Part shown: one piece after another, positions 22,984 through 34,578 of the stretch
Numbering within the stretch: position 1 is the first letter of the stretch
How the letters are laid out: each line of letters opens with the position of its first letter
Assembly: GCA_959347315.1 (NCBI GenBank)
Contig: OY365807.1
Coordinates: forward strand, 14,945,374 to 15,009,373
Direction: 5' to 3'
Source of the DNA: Bimastos eiseni
Lineage: Eukaryota; Annelida; Clitellata; Crassiclitellata; Lumbricidae
Length of the DNA: 64,000 bases
The notes under the pieces: model-generated
What the model was told of the DNA's origin: nothing
Database searches by the model: none
The model's input: the letters and a program-made list of their open reading frames with translations, nothing else
Program-made: the position numbers and the translations under genes

Positions 22984-24571
22984 GTATTGATATATAAAGC
23001 AAAGGAAATTCCATTCTTAAGTCATGGTGCTTAGTGCATTATAATAGGAATTCATTGTAATTTATTGCATTGGATTAGACAGATTTCTAAGCCGCATCTC
23101 AGAGTACAACTCTGTCAGATCGAGGTGCCCCAATGCGAAGCCTAACGCGCCGAATCGAAGCAGAAGTAGGCCCCTACCAGCAGTTAAGATCAGAGGGCGG
23201 GTTATCATAGGGAATATCATTCCAAGGCAAAAGGCCAATAAATTCATAAGTATTGGCATTTGGCAGTAGAAGTCCTAGTCCAAGACACCAACAGATTTTT
23301 TTGGTCTAAGGAACGGAGAGGGCGACCAGAGCAGCCGAAAGAAGACGACGGATGATGTCACAAACATGGCGTGAAGACTTTCCCAAAACGGTTTGGAAGT
23401 AAAGTAAAAAAAACCTTAAGCTAACTTTTAGCAATGCACGGAAGCCAGCGCGTGAGTGCTTGGTCGTAAAGGTCGAGATTTGTGCATGGATCGGCATATT
23501 CGCGAGATGACGCCAGTAACGCACGCGTTCAAAAGCTGATTCGTTGAGCTGGTCTCATTGATTACTATTTGTTAAATCAAAATCTGTGAACTGTATCCAG
23601 ACAGCTGTTTGTTCGACTCGGCTTTTCTGTCATTTGGGCCAAAAGACTTTTTCAGCTGCGTTAACTGTCATCGCCAAAGTAGACTATGTCAGGTATGAGT
23701 TTTCTAGCAATGGCCTTAAGTGCATATACGGCTTGCTTTGGTGTCCCATTGTCATCGGTGAATGAGTCGTGTATTATTATACACCAGCAGTATTTAAATT
23801 ATAATTATTTATATATCTATGCCGGTTCCCCCCACTTGCTGCCGTTATTATAGCGTAAGCTTATCTCTGAGAGTTGCAACAGCTTGAGATGGAACAATTA
23901 CCCAGACTAACCAAAATTCAAAGAGGTGATTAAAGGTGTCGTTAATGATTCCTTTACCTTGCTGAGATAACCGAACCATGACTTAGGTCCTTAAGATATT
24001 TTGAAAAAAGATCAGCCTAATATGTAATAATTATTTCGTCTGATGCAATTAAACTTTAAGACAAGAAAGTAACCAAATTCGGAAAGAAAATTCTTCGTTA
24101 AATATTCAAAGATTGCCGATTCCAACGGATGAGGCTAAAATATAGGTCTACTCCCACATTAAATAATCATGCAACTTCATAGCTACTTAGACTAAAGAGA
24201 CCTAATTATCTGTTATCTAGCCACATAAGTATTCTTTACACTATTGATTTAAGTATACTAACCATTTGCGAAACAGCGTTAGATCGGTCTGATGTAGTCA
24301 CAGAAACCCAAAGCAGAATACAGACGAAGACGCTAAATTGTAGAGATGAGTAGGCAACCAGCGTCGTGGGAGTTTACTTCCGTTGTTTTCAGACCATTGA
24401 GTTTTGTTAGTGAATGGTTGGGCGAGCGCAGTTTAATGTGCTAATTTTTGCAATGCTTTCAGATGTATGCATTCTTTTTCCGGTATAGTTTATTTTGAAT
24501 TATCGTATTGAAAGTGTACGATTCGTAGCTTTTGTTTTAAAATTGCATTATTTTGCAAGTTAGAGGATGGG

Positions 24572-24667
24572 ATGGAGTTTGGCGCTCTATCATTCGTTCA
24601 GAAGGATTACATTGAGCCAGACCAACTGCTGAAGCCGACTCTTTAGTAATTAAATTGAACCTGTAAG
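24572..24667 (+). other. candidate untranslated or short-ORF first exon with consensus donor
   Basis: A 24-codon ORF (ATG 24572, stop 24646; starts MEFGALSFVQKDYIEPDQ) is followed 21 bp later by TAAG|GTAAGT, a consensus donor at 24668. The region just upstream (24360-24450) is relatively CpG-rich. Inferred: this may be a 5' exon of a plus-strand gene, possibly the PLEKHH-like gene whose coding starts 19 kb downstream; the ORF would then be an upstream ORF. No transcript evidence is available. Confidence 0.25.
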
Positions 24668-25786
24668 GTAAGTTTCATCTGTAAATTTATTGTTTTAGTG
24701 GACTCACAGTTGCAAGGGTTATTTTGCATTGATTGTGTTTCGATTTCGCGTGTGAGATGTAAATGTAAACGGCTTTCTGTATCGACCGTATGGCCTTTAC
24801 CCTGCTCATTTTTAAATTAAAAGAGCGGGTTAGATTCTTCACCGCTGTGCTCTTTTGAATGGGTGCAGCGCCTTTTAAGGTCCCTCTGTACGGACCGTAT
24901 TAATCCGAGATTTGAATATCTGAAATTAGCCTCCATTGGTAGGCGAGCCGGCAGCCTGACGCGCAGAGGGATCTTGACTTTCGCTAAGGCTAATGTAGGC
25001 GGACCAGTGTTGTTTTCTGCCGGTTTCGTTTGCTTAAGGCAGGCGAAAGTTGTTTTACGAACTTGCAGCATATAGTTGCTTGACTGTACTTGATAACATG
25101 GCATATACTTAGCACCCCATGCTATTTCGACTGTCTGCATTATTGTGGCATGCTGTGTGATGGGACAGTGACACTTGTCGTGTTAGTACATGTCTAATCG
25201 ATTACCATACATTTGACTTATTAAATAACCATATTTTGTCATTCAAAAAATGCACTTTTAAGTGCTTATAATACATTATTTCAATGCAATATGCTCAACA
25301 GATTTGCTTTGAAATGAATAGCCATTGATGCCATATTTATTTTTTTCGGGCAGAGCTGCCAAACCAGATTCATTTGCATTTGTTTTCGGCTGTATTGAGC
25401 AAACTCTGGGTCATATATTTACAGCATGTCTAACAAGTTATAAACCTATGTTCAATCAGTAAATTATTTCAGTTGACTAAAACTGCACATAAATTAATTT
25501 TTTGTTGTTGACAGCATTTAAACTTCAGGTTGTAAGCAGTGTCCACCTGATTACCACTTCTGTGCTGATTTGTTCAGAAATTTTCCAGATAGGCCTATGG
25601 GGACATGATATTTCATGTCAGTTGGGATGTTAAAAAGTGTCTTGTTGGTCAGATTTTAGTTATTATTTTGTCTATTGTTGCATGCCAACAATGTTAGAAG
25701 TGATAATGACTAAAGAAGTAATTTTGCTCAAACGAACACCCATCAATTTATTCAAGTACCAGGGCTCTGCGTCATGGAATAGACTA

Positions 25787-26532
25787 GGGATGACAGAAAC
25801 TCTGTTCGGAACTGGGCTCGATCTGAGTTTCGTAGTACTCTGCTTAAACTTGTATTCGGACAAACAATGGGCCCAAGTTTTAATCTCAAATTTTCTGTTT
25901 AAAAATGTAAATCGGATTTTTTAATTTATAAAATGAGAATTGACCTAGCTAAAACACAAATACTGTTACTATTAGTACTTACTACGTACATCTTCTTTGT
26001 GTAAACTATGGTAAAACTTAAAAAATTCATAACATTTGTGCAAACTACCAAACTAAAATTTCTAAAAATCAAGAGAATGAAGCTTTTAACCGTCTTTTCT
26101 TTAACTTGGCTTGCGTAAAGTTTGTCATGAACGTTGGATCGTCAGTTCATCAGAGTTCTTTCAGCTCTTTTTCCTGTATGTTCCTGTCGACCTACAGAGC
26201 TGAAATTTTGCACACAAGTCAGGCTTGCTTGACTATGCAATGTATCAAATTTAAGGACATAACTAAAAAATTGAGAAAAAAAGCCAAAAAATGCACAAAA
26301 TTAAATATCGTTTAACCAATTGAACGGGTCCTCCTTGACGAACTCCACTCCGACAAGTTTACATCATAAATGATCTGTTAAAGAAATGGATCGATTGCTC
26401 CATCTACCAGATTACCAAAAGTCAGTAAAAGAGGGTACCGAAAAACCCATGTTTTTACTTTCACTTGTTTAAAATTCAATTTGTTATACTCGATACTGGA
26501 ACTCAGCAAGAAATTCAAACTCGGTTCATCCC
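25787..26532. mobile_element. degenerate hAT-like element interrupted by a MITE
   Basis: Ends TAGGGATGACAG (left) and GGTTCATCCCTA (right) resemble hAT termini of the AGGGATG type, but no clean 8-bp duplication remains, so the copy is old. It shares blocks with the inverted copy at 26667-27933, for example AATCAAGAGAATGA and ACAATGG-x-CC-x-AGTTTTAAT. The MITE at 26089-26436 sits inside it. A third end fragment lies at about 62200-62289. Confidence 0.5.
26089..26436 (-). mobile_element. MITE family B, copy 1 (348 bp)
   Basis: About 88 percent similar by eye, in inverted orientation, to 60901-61266. Short terminal repeats ACCSTCTTTT. A degenerate conserved frame (VCVKFVMNxGSSVxQSS in both copies) is an effect of shared descent, since each copy is too short to encode a known enzyme. 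It interrupts the element at 25787-26532. Confidence 0.65.
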
Positions 26533-26678
26533 TAATCATATCTAATAATTTTAACTTATAGTAATAAGGTCAGATAACCTAAGAAACGTTCCTTGTCTTA
26601 ATTAAGATATATAAGGATATGTATCAGTCAAGGAACCAAAGTTTCTGGATTAAGTTATGACTGGTATAGGATCAACCA

Positions 26679-27615
26679 TAGAGCTGTTCCGATTAATCGG
26701 CCGGCGGATTAATTGGGCCGATTATAGAGTTATTGGATATCGGTAAGATAATCGGCGCCGATATTAGAAGTTATTTTTTTAATTTTATAATATTATATTC
26801 AGTTTTTAAGAGCAAAATGACGACAGCAACATCACTGGGTCTGTGAAGGACAGCATTCCGTTCCCTTCCCATAGCATGGGGAACTCGGTCTTCTACTTCA
26901 GACTACCCACTAAGCAATGTACTTGACTGCTAGTACCGTGGGAAAGTGTCTATAGCTGTTGTGCAGAGTGAGTCACAGTGCCTGCTTAATTACCCTGAGC
27001 ACAATCATGTCATTTTAGGCCAAATCTGCAGGTCGGAAATTGGCCTGTCTGGGGAGGGAATGGGATCATTGGCATGTTAGAAGAAGACGTCTAGTTACAT
27101 GGATCTCTTTCCTCTCCTCCGTTATGCAAGGTCGACAGCGGGCAGTGTGCCTAGCTGTATTGGCTGCCCAGTATTAGTCCCCAACTACATGTATACGTCT
27201 CCTATGGTGCAAGTGTTTTGCTTGTATCACAACATTAGGCAGTAGCAGTGGTGCCCACTCGATAATCCGAAGGCTTCGATAGTCCGAAGGTTCAATAGTC
27301 CGAGGGTTCGATAGTCCGAAGACTAGTGTAAGCTCAAAAGTGCCTAGGGTTCGATAGTCCGAAGGTTCGATAATCCGAAGACAACTCGGACTAGAACATT
27401 TTTTCTGATTATCAAACCTTCGGACTATCAAACCTTCGGACTATCAACACAGAATCATAGCAGTAGGTCTATCTTTTAGAACCGGACATCTTGGGGAAAC
27501 ACAATGAAATAATCAGTATGATAATCGGTAAAATAATCGGCTAAATAATCGGGCATCGGCAAACGAAAAATCAGTATCGGCATAATCGGCAAAAAACGAT
27601 ATCGGTACAGCTCTA
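26679..27615. mobile_element. non-autonomous hAT element, 937 bp
   Basis: Ends TAGAGCTGTTCCGAT and (inward) TAGAGCTGTACCGAT, with the perfect 8-bp duplication ATCAACCA at 26671-26678 and 27616-27623. Subterminal AATCGG repeats lie at both ends. The interior carries a TTCGATAGTCCGAAGG array (27259-27447). No ORF. Confidence 0.82.
27259..27447. repeat. 16-17 bp GGTTCGATAGTCCGAA array with inverted copies
   Basis: Four units at 27259-27325, two at 27348-27385, then two or three in reverse orientation at about 27405-27447, so the block can fold into a long stem. It lies inside the hAT element 26679-27615. Confidence 0.85.
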
Positions 27616-29689
27616 ATCAACCAGGTGAAAGTTTCGTGCTGAGTCCGAGTAGGCCTATAGAATTTTGCGAGTTGAATTTTACCGAGCCCGAGTCCGAGTT
27701 TCAGATATTTAAAGAAAGTCTCATTCTCTTGATTTTCAATTTGACAGCAAGCAAAATTTTTTTTAAATTTTTTGCTTACGCCTTAGTTTACACTAGGAAG
27801 TAGTAACTAGTAAGACTAATTGTAACAGAAAATCGGAAAACCTATTTTTATTAAAACTCGGATCCATTGTTTGTTCGTGTTTATACCGAGTACTACCAAA
27901 TTCAGCCGGGCCGAGTTTTGAGCTAAATCCCTAGTATTACGCCGCAGCTGACTAGGAGACTCGATTTACACAGTTTCAAGAAATAGTGACTTGTTATTTT
28001 TGCAGAAAAATGTGTGTGCAGGTACTGTGCGCACACTAAATTCTTGTGTGCGCTGGCTCCACGAGACTCTTGCGCACAGCTCATAATGGACATTGACCTC
28101 AGTTAAGTACGGGGTAGCCTGTGGCTTGTTATATTTTGAACAAAGGTTGCAATTCAAGTGGACTCTACCTATGAGTAAATGTTTGCTCTGTTTGATTTGT
28201 AATCCAATGGTTGCAGGTAGTGCTTACTGCTTAAAAGACTGAGTGAGTGTAACGTTTGGGCTCCTCGTCTCTGTCAGCAGTGGTATGATTTGTCCCTGGT
28301 GTGAACTCTAAAGTTGATGGCAAGTTCTGTCATGCACAGGTCTTTTGTCCATTATATTATAATTTGTCCAATGATAGCTCAAGGGGCTAAAAAGATGCAA
28401 GGAATGCTTCTTTCATGCCTTACCATGCTATTAATATATATATGTTATATATATATATATATATGTAAGATTTTTGACTATAGTGGTATAGACCCATTAA
28501 GTGTGCCTTACCAAGTGCATCCTAATAATAAACTGGTGCTGTGCAGAGGTCAGTATCTGAAGTTCAAGTGTGTGTGGTATCGATGTGTCAACCTTGTTAT
28601 ATATAAAAGCATTTGCCTTGTAATGATGCCTGCTGTATGAAGGCTTTTTCGTCTCTGAAAATTCTTGAAATATGCTTTTATGGGGACGTGTGCTGTAAGC
28701 TGGTGACCTCATATACAGTATCAGACACAGTCAGTTCACTATTGCTAAACCTAAGAAATAATTTGTTTACATTTTGAAGGGTTTTTGAGAGGGATTCTAA
28801 TGTTTGTGCTTGAGACATGCATTGTATGTGGGTGGTGCATGTAATATGCATGCGAAGCCAGCTGTGGACTACAGTGGAGTGCTGTATTTCTGGATTTTAA
28901 CAATGTTTGATACTACAAGGCAAGTAGCATACATGTCTTCTGAGAATTTGGCTCAGTTCAGTGTTTGCCTTCATATGTTCCGTGTGTTTTAAGTTTGATA
29001 TTTGTTAATGCTTCAGCGAATTTGAGGACTCCTATGTGTGGCATATTTAGTTCAACTGGATCTCTTCACATGAATCGGTTGTTTGGTTTCGATGGTTTTG
29101 GTTGCTCTACTACCAAAGAGTGTTTTTGGTGTGCAGCCTATTGTATTGCCATGCCTTCTCATCCATGTGTCAGGAATGTCATTGATGAACATATTAACCT
29201 AGTAAATAATAACCTAGAAATACACACAGAAAAAGGGTGTGCCCCTTTTCGGTGTTTATTTCTTCATTTATTTTTATTACTGCTGTTGTTATTTTTTGAG
29301 TGAGTTATTATTGAGGGTATGGATGATCTATATTCTATGAAAAAAGTTGTCTGAATAGTGGTGAATTTCTGGAACTCTTAAGAAAGCTCATCTGAACAGT
29401 GATTGATGACCGGATTATGACTGAACGAGATGGACAACAATGAGAATGACAGGCAGATCATCTCTTCAAAGCGATGAAAGACTGACCATTGGACTGGCTT
29501 CCTCAACCGGATGTGATCATCTGAAGAGCGGTCAGATGATCATGAGGACGATAGCATTGTAATGAAACCTTAATCGATGCCTCTGATTATTGGACAGTTG
29601 ATGGTAGTAGTGATGATAGTAGCATGTCGTTTGATTAGACCCGATTAAACTGTCAGGCAATGAATCCGGTCTCTCTACATTTTGGACCC

Positions 29690-30068
29690 GTATGTCTGTG
29701 TTTGTAGGTCTGTGTTTGTATGTCTGTGTTTGTATGTCTGTGTTTGTAGGTCTGTGTTTGTATGTCTGTGTTTGTATGTCTGTGTTTGTAGGTCTGTGTT
29801 TATATGTCTGTGTTTGTATGTCTGTGTTTGTATGTCTGTGTTTGTATGTCTGTGTTTGTATGGCTGTGTTTGTATGTCTGTGTTTGTATGTCTGTGTTTG
29901 TATGTCTGTGTTTGTATGTCTGTGTTTGTATGTCTGTGTTTGTATGTCTGTGTTTGTATGTCTGTGTTTGTATGTCTGTGTTTGTATGTCTGTGTTTTTA
30001 TGTCTGTGTTTTTATGTCTGTGTTTTTATGTCTGTGTTTGTATGTCTGTGTTTTTATGTCTCTGTTTG
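29690..30068. repeat. 14-bp minisatellite, about 27 copies
   Basis: Unit TGTCTGTGTTTGTA, with variants (AGGTCTG early, GTTTTTATG late) grouped by position, so neighbouring units were copied together. The CLYVCVC ORFs are artefacts. Confidence 0.95.
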
Positions 30069-30638
30069 TGTGCCTGGATTCAGCTGAATGTAAACATATT
30101 TGGGGCATCAGCATACATCCGGTGGTACAATCGGTGGTACAGTGCAACAGTTATGCACGCACACATACAAATGTACACAAAGATACAGGCTGACACAGAA
30201 CAAACATTTGATTAACACCAGGACAAACAATGATACAAACACAGGCAGCCATATGCAAATACATATAGACACCCTACGCACTTGGTAACATGCAGATATA
30301 AGTTTACACAGAGGCAGACAGTCACACGGAAAGACGCAGAGCAATAAGTTTTCATCTTATTGAGTGACTGCGAATCATCTGCTGAGGTCAATTGATGGAA
30401 TGCGGAACTTGTGTGCATTGGTCTTCACTGTGCACACTGTCTTCATTTGCGATGTCTGCTAATACTGTTGTGCTAACAGATAATTGTGGTATTACTCAGA
30501 CATACAAGCACACATACACTTAAAGCCCCATGTAACATGCGTTGATAAGATGCAATGTCTGATGATCAAATGCATCCTGACAGAAGATGGATATCATGTT
30601 CAGCTCATGAGTGGGAACATTTTGGTAGGTGCGGTTGG

Positions 30639-30956
30639 GTGTTTAAGGGTCAGTGGGTGGGGTGTTTAAGGGGTCAGTGGGTGGGGTGTTTAAGGGGTCA
30701 GTGGGTGGGGTGTTTAAGGGGTCAGTGGGTGGGGTGTTTAGGGGGTCAGTGGGTGGGGTGTTTAAGGGTCAGTGGGTGGGGTGTTTAAGGGGTCAGTGGG
30801 TGGGGTGTTTAAGGGGTCAGTGGGTGGGGTGTTTAAGGGGTCAGTGGGTGGGGTGTTTAAGGGGTCAGTGGGTGGGGTGTTTAGGGGGTCAGTGGGTGGG
30901 GTGTTTAAGGGTCAGTGGGTGGGGTGTTTAGGGGTCAGTGGGTGGGGTGTTTAAGG
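30639..30956. repeat. 24-bp G-rich minisatellite, 13 copies
   Basis: Core CAGTGGGTGGGGTGTTT joined by short linkers AAGGG, AAGGGG or AGGGGG. The linker order repeats as a block: one AAGGG, three or four AAGGGG, one AGGGGG. That shows blocks of five or six units were duplicated. G-runs on one strand could form quadruplexes. Confidence 0.95.
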
Positions 30957-31809
30957 ATCTGTGTACGGGTGTTGTGTGTGTGTGATGTGTATGTGGGGTG
31001 TGTGTGTGTGTTTGTGTGTTTATTCATTTATCTCCCAAAGTGCTTCTTATTATAGCACCTTTTAAGTAGCTCTGGTAGATTGACTTGTAATCTTGTTCTA
31101 GGGCGTTTTTGATGTAGCTGTTGTACTTGTTTATTTCCTTTATTTATATTGCCCCATTATCTAATAATGACACAGCCATCAATGGTGCCGAGTAGTCATG
31201 CAGCGAGCACTAGCTCTAGGTCTTATGCAGAAACTGTCGGAGGTTAGACTTAAAGCCATACAATACAGTCTGTGGTATATTGACGTGTATATAATGCTCA
31301 ATGAATCAACTAACATGTTACAGGTTTAATTCGATGGCTGATTGACAGAGCCAACAGTTACACATTTATATACAATTATTTCACAAGCCATCTGATGAAA
31401 TAATGGTTTTAAGTGCATCACCTCTTTGGTACTCTGAATAGTTTTAAAGAACCCTCCGGAACCACTAAACTACAATCATTTCCGAAGTGCTGTGGACTGT
31501 CTCCAGGCCATAACATGCATCATTAAACACTGGATCAGCCTTACAACTATCAGGCTTCAGTGTAGAGCAGAGTTAGACAGATACAGCCGTCCCTTTGAAC
31601 GTGAGCTATGAACCAAACACGGTCTAAATAAAACATAACATCCATATAATGTAATGTAATCCATGTGTAATCATTCATTGACTATTAGCAGCATCTTTGC
31701 TCTGTCATCTCTTCACTTGGAACAATGCAGTTAAGAAAATGAGTACTTGTGCTGTTTGTTTGATGATTGATTTAATAATAATAATAACCTCTTTGTTCCT
31801 CTTACTTGA

Positions 31810-31977
31810 ACAGCTATGGCTCAGTCTGGATCCTGTGCTTCAATTGACTCCTCTCTCTGGAATGTGCTTTCTCCTTCTGTTTGCTCTAAAATTCTATCTG
31901 GCAGTCCATCATCCTCTTTCACTTTTCTCAAAACCTACTTCTTCTCATGGGGACTTGTGCACTGGCAGCGCTTCTGA
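31810..31977 (+). pseudogene. LINE reverse transcriptase C-terminal remnant
   Basis: Reads SSLWNVLSPSVCSK, then SPSSSFTFLKTYFFSWGLVH up to a TGA. This fits the usual end of LINE ORF2 (xxLWNSLPxxxR, then SLSSFKxxLKTYLF). A stop lies just upstream of the first codon, so only the tail is intact. About 35 bp later the sequence TATAGAGGTGCTCTTC echoes the GCGCTATATAAAT tails elsewhere in the window. Confidence 0.5.
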
Positions 31978-32382
31978 ACAGTTTACCCTACTATAGAGGT
32001 GCTCTTCAAATGCTTAAATACAAATTACAATAGTCAAGTTTGACTATTACATTAACTCATATTTACAATTTATTTAATCAGGTTAAACTCAATGCTACAT
32101 GCTCTATTAGTTATCGCCAGGTCACCCTGGCTAGCCGGACCTTCAGCTCCTTTGGATTTCCTGAGTAACCTTAAATATGTATAAGTTGCCAATATGATGA
32201 ATTACTGTTACCCCTTTGTTGCCAAATAAATAAGGACTTGTTAATAAATTGTGTCTGCAGCATGTATACAGTGTACGCATTACCCAACTGAATTCTGTTT
32301 GGTTAATAAAGTCATGGCATGGTGGGGTGTGGTTAGGTAATTGTTTGTTTCTAGACTATTGGCAAGAATCCTTGAAGTCATG

Positions 32383-33634
32383 TAGGGCATAACCGAGTAG
32401 ACAATTTCCACCGAGTACTGAATTCAAGTATTTCGATGCACTATAGTTTGCCGGTTCAGGGTAATGAACCGAATAGGGGTGGCATCCGCAGACAAAGTTT
32501 AAAATTTTCGACTTTTGTCACTTTCTTCGTTTCCCATAATGAAAAATTTGCAAAATAAATGTATGTGCCTGTAATAACACCTAATATGGTTTCAAAATTT
32601 AATTTCTGTTCTTAGATTGTTGAATTTTTATAAGAAAATTATTGAATAAATATGTTTATTTTTAACTATTTATTAGGGGTCAGCCGGGTAGACAATTTTC
32701 ACCGAGTACCGAATCCGAGTATTTGAAAAATTCTGGATGTACTATTTGCCGGATCCGGGTACGAACCGGGTAGTAACTGAGTACCAATTCTTTGAATTTT
32801 TTTCTACGTCTGCACCAAAGAGGTATAGAAAATTTAGAAATAATCTAGCCTCGAACTCCAGTCCTAAATCCTAATAACATGTGGATATTGTGACTGACAT
32901 GTTTTAGGCCTGCAATAGAATATACTATATAAGAAGGAAAGTAATCAAAATATATCGCTTGAAGCAGCTGACCAACTAGCTTTTTTTCAGTTAGGCTTAG
33001 GCTATTACTTTATTAAATGGCGGAAAGTGTTGTTGCCGTCTGTCAAAGACCACAGACTGCCATTTTTATTTTATTCTTAAGGAAAAGGTTAGGCTGTCCT
33101 CTCTAGGTTATATAATTATAATATTAATATAATATAAGCTTTAACCTCTTTGGGTTTGTTGCTATAGTTACCAATTAGATTGACCGGAAATGAAAAAATT
33201 GAAAATGTTTATGGCGTCAGGTACTCATGGTTACTAGCGCCTTAATTTACTAGCGCTGGATGATCGAGACTCTTTATTTTATTTCCGGTTGCCATCTTGT
33301 TGAAGTTGTTGTTTACTCATGGGGAGGCAAAAAAACAGAAAACTTCAAAAACATAATATTGTCAAAATGACAAAGTAAAATTTAAGTAATCCTTAGTTAA
33401 ATTAAAAAATTAATTTTTGCAACTATTTGCGTGTTAAGTATTTGCCGAGGCGAATACTTCCGAGTAGTGATGAAAATTGAGATATTCGGCCGAGGCGAAT
33501 GTCCGAGGCGATTTCCGGCTGATCCCTACTATTTATGTGTGTGATATTTGCCAAAGCAAATACTTCTTAATAGTCCCGAAAAACGGGATAATCGGCGGAG
33601 GCGAATGTCCGAGGCGATTTCCGGTTATGCTCTA
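32383..33634. mobile_element. hAT element (TAGGGCATAACCG family), interrupted by a second hAT
   Basis: Left end TAGGGCATAACCG, right end CGGTTATGCTCTA, flanks AAGTCATG and GAGTCATG (7/8). Removing 32674-33528 and one copy of its duplication restores TTTTTAACTATTTATGTGTG, which aligns with TTTTAGCTATTTGCGGGTG in the intact copy at 50169. Confidence 0.78.
32674..33528. mobile_element. nested hAT element, 855 bp
   Basis: Ends TAGGGGTCAGCCGG and (inward) TAGGGATCAGCCGG, with the perfect 8-bp duplication CTATTTAT at 32666-32673 and 33529-33536. It shares the subterminal GAGGCGAATGTCCGAGGCGA with the host element, so a relative jumped into a relative. No ORF. Confidence 0.85.
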
Positions 33635-33650
33635 GAGTCATGGTTCTTGG

Positions 33651-33750
33651 AGGAACGGACAAACCCCCCAGGACAATATCCCCCCGCGGACATAATTCCT
33701 CCCGGACAAAACCCCCCTGAACAAAAACCTCCCCAAATGTCCGAGGGGGG
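33651..33750. repeat. degenerate GGACAAAACCCCCC array
   Basis: Six or seven imperfect units of about 16 bp (GGACAAACCCCCCA, GGACAATATCCCCCC, GGACATAATTCCTCCC, GGACAAAACCCCCCT, GAACAAAAACCTCCCC), directly beyond the hAT right end at 33634. Confidence 0.75.
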
Positions 33751-34550
33751 GTGTTTCCTACACTCGGTTCTTGGAGTTGGAGTATCTTTGGTTGAAACAC
33801 AAATACAGCAACATTGAAACAGCAACGTTATTGCTTGCATCATGTGAGAAGTACTTGTCAATTTCACCTGCCACAGTTGGTTTCGAATGTATAGATACTG
33901 TATATGCATATGCGATCATTGATATGATGCCTTTTACTGAATGCTAAGACATGGCTGTCTTGTGTGTCTTAAGCGGTGTAACTTGAGGCCAGCTGAGGTT
34001 TTTTTTACCTGTGTTTTTTAGGAACAGTTGGGGGGGGGTATTATCTTGCAATCTGCTAAGGATTGAAAAGAAACATTTGGCAGTTCCTTTGATGTGTGGC
34101 TGGAATTGGCTATTGATTGCACACTGTGCATTTTAATTGATTGATGGCTTGATACAAGTTGATAGATTTGGTTATTTATCATAATTTTATATGTGGCAAT
34201 TGAATCTTGATCAGCAGATGAAACTAGAGAAGTACAGATTTGGTCTACAGAAAAGCAGCAGAAGAGCAAATAGCTGTCTTCTTGGTTAGATATACGAACT
34301 ATTGGCTTCTGTAATAAATTAATCAATTTTTTTAAGTGTTGGTAAGTTTTCAGCATTTTCTCAAGTTTGTTTCAGTAGTTAGTAGTCTGAAATTTTTTAT
34401 ATCCATTTTATGTGTGTTTCTTGTAAATTACTGACAAGAATTTCTTGTTCCTTACTCTAGTAGCAAGAAGAAGTAGTGGTTTGTAGTGTTTATAATGTCT
34501 AACAAGTGACGATGTTTCTTAACTGAAGAACCATTGAAATCGACTTTGCT

Positions 34551-34578
34551 TGACCTTTGCTTGACCTTTGCTTGACCT
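34551..34578 (-). promoter_or_regulatory. three AGGTCA half-sites in tandem, spaced by 5 bp (double DR5)
   Basis: Read on the minus strand: AGGTCA, AGCAA, AGGTCA, AGCAA, AGGTCA. Each half-site is a perfect nuclear-receptor core and both spacers are 5 bp, the spacing preferred by RAR/RXR. It lies 9.5 kb upstream of the PLEKHH-like start. The 11-bp periodicity could equally have arisen as a short tandem duplication. Confidence 0.45.

Larger units (their letters stand above)
26667..27933. mobile_element. degenerate hAT-like element (second copy), split by another hAT
   Basis: The short left end TAGGATCAACCA (26667-26678) is separated from the body (27624-27933, right end AAATCCCTA) by the insertion at 26679-27615. 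When the insertion and one copy of its duplication are removed, the sequence matches the end of the 25787 copy. No clean target duplication is seen for this outer element. Confidence 0.5.
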
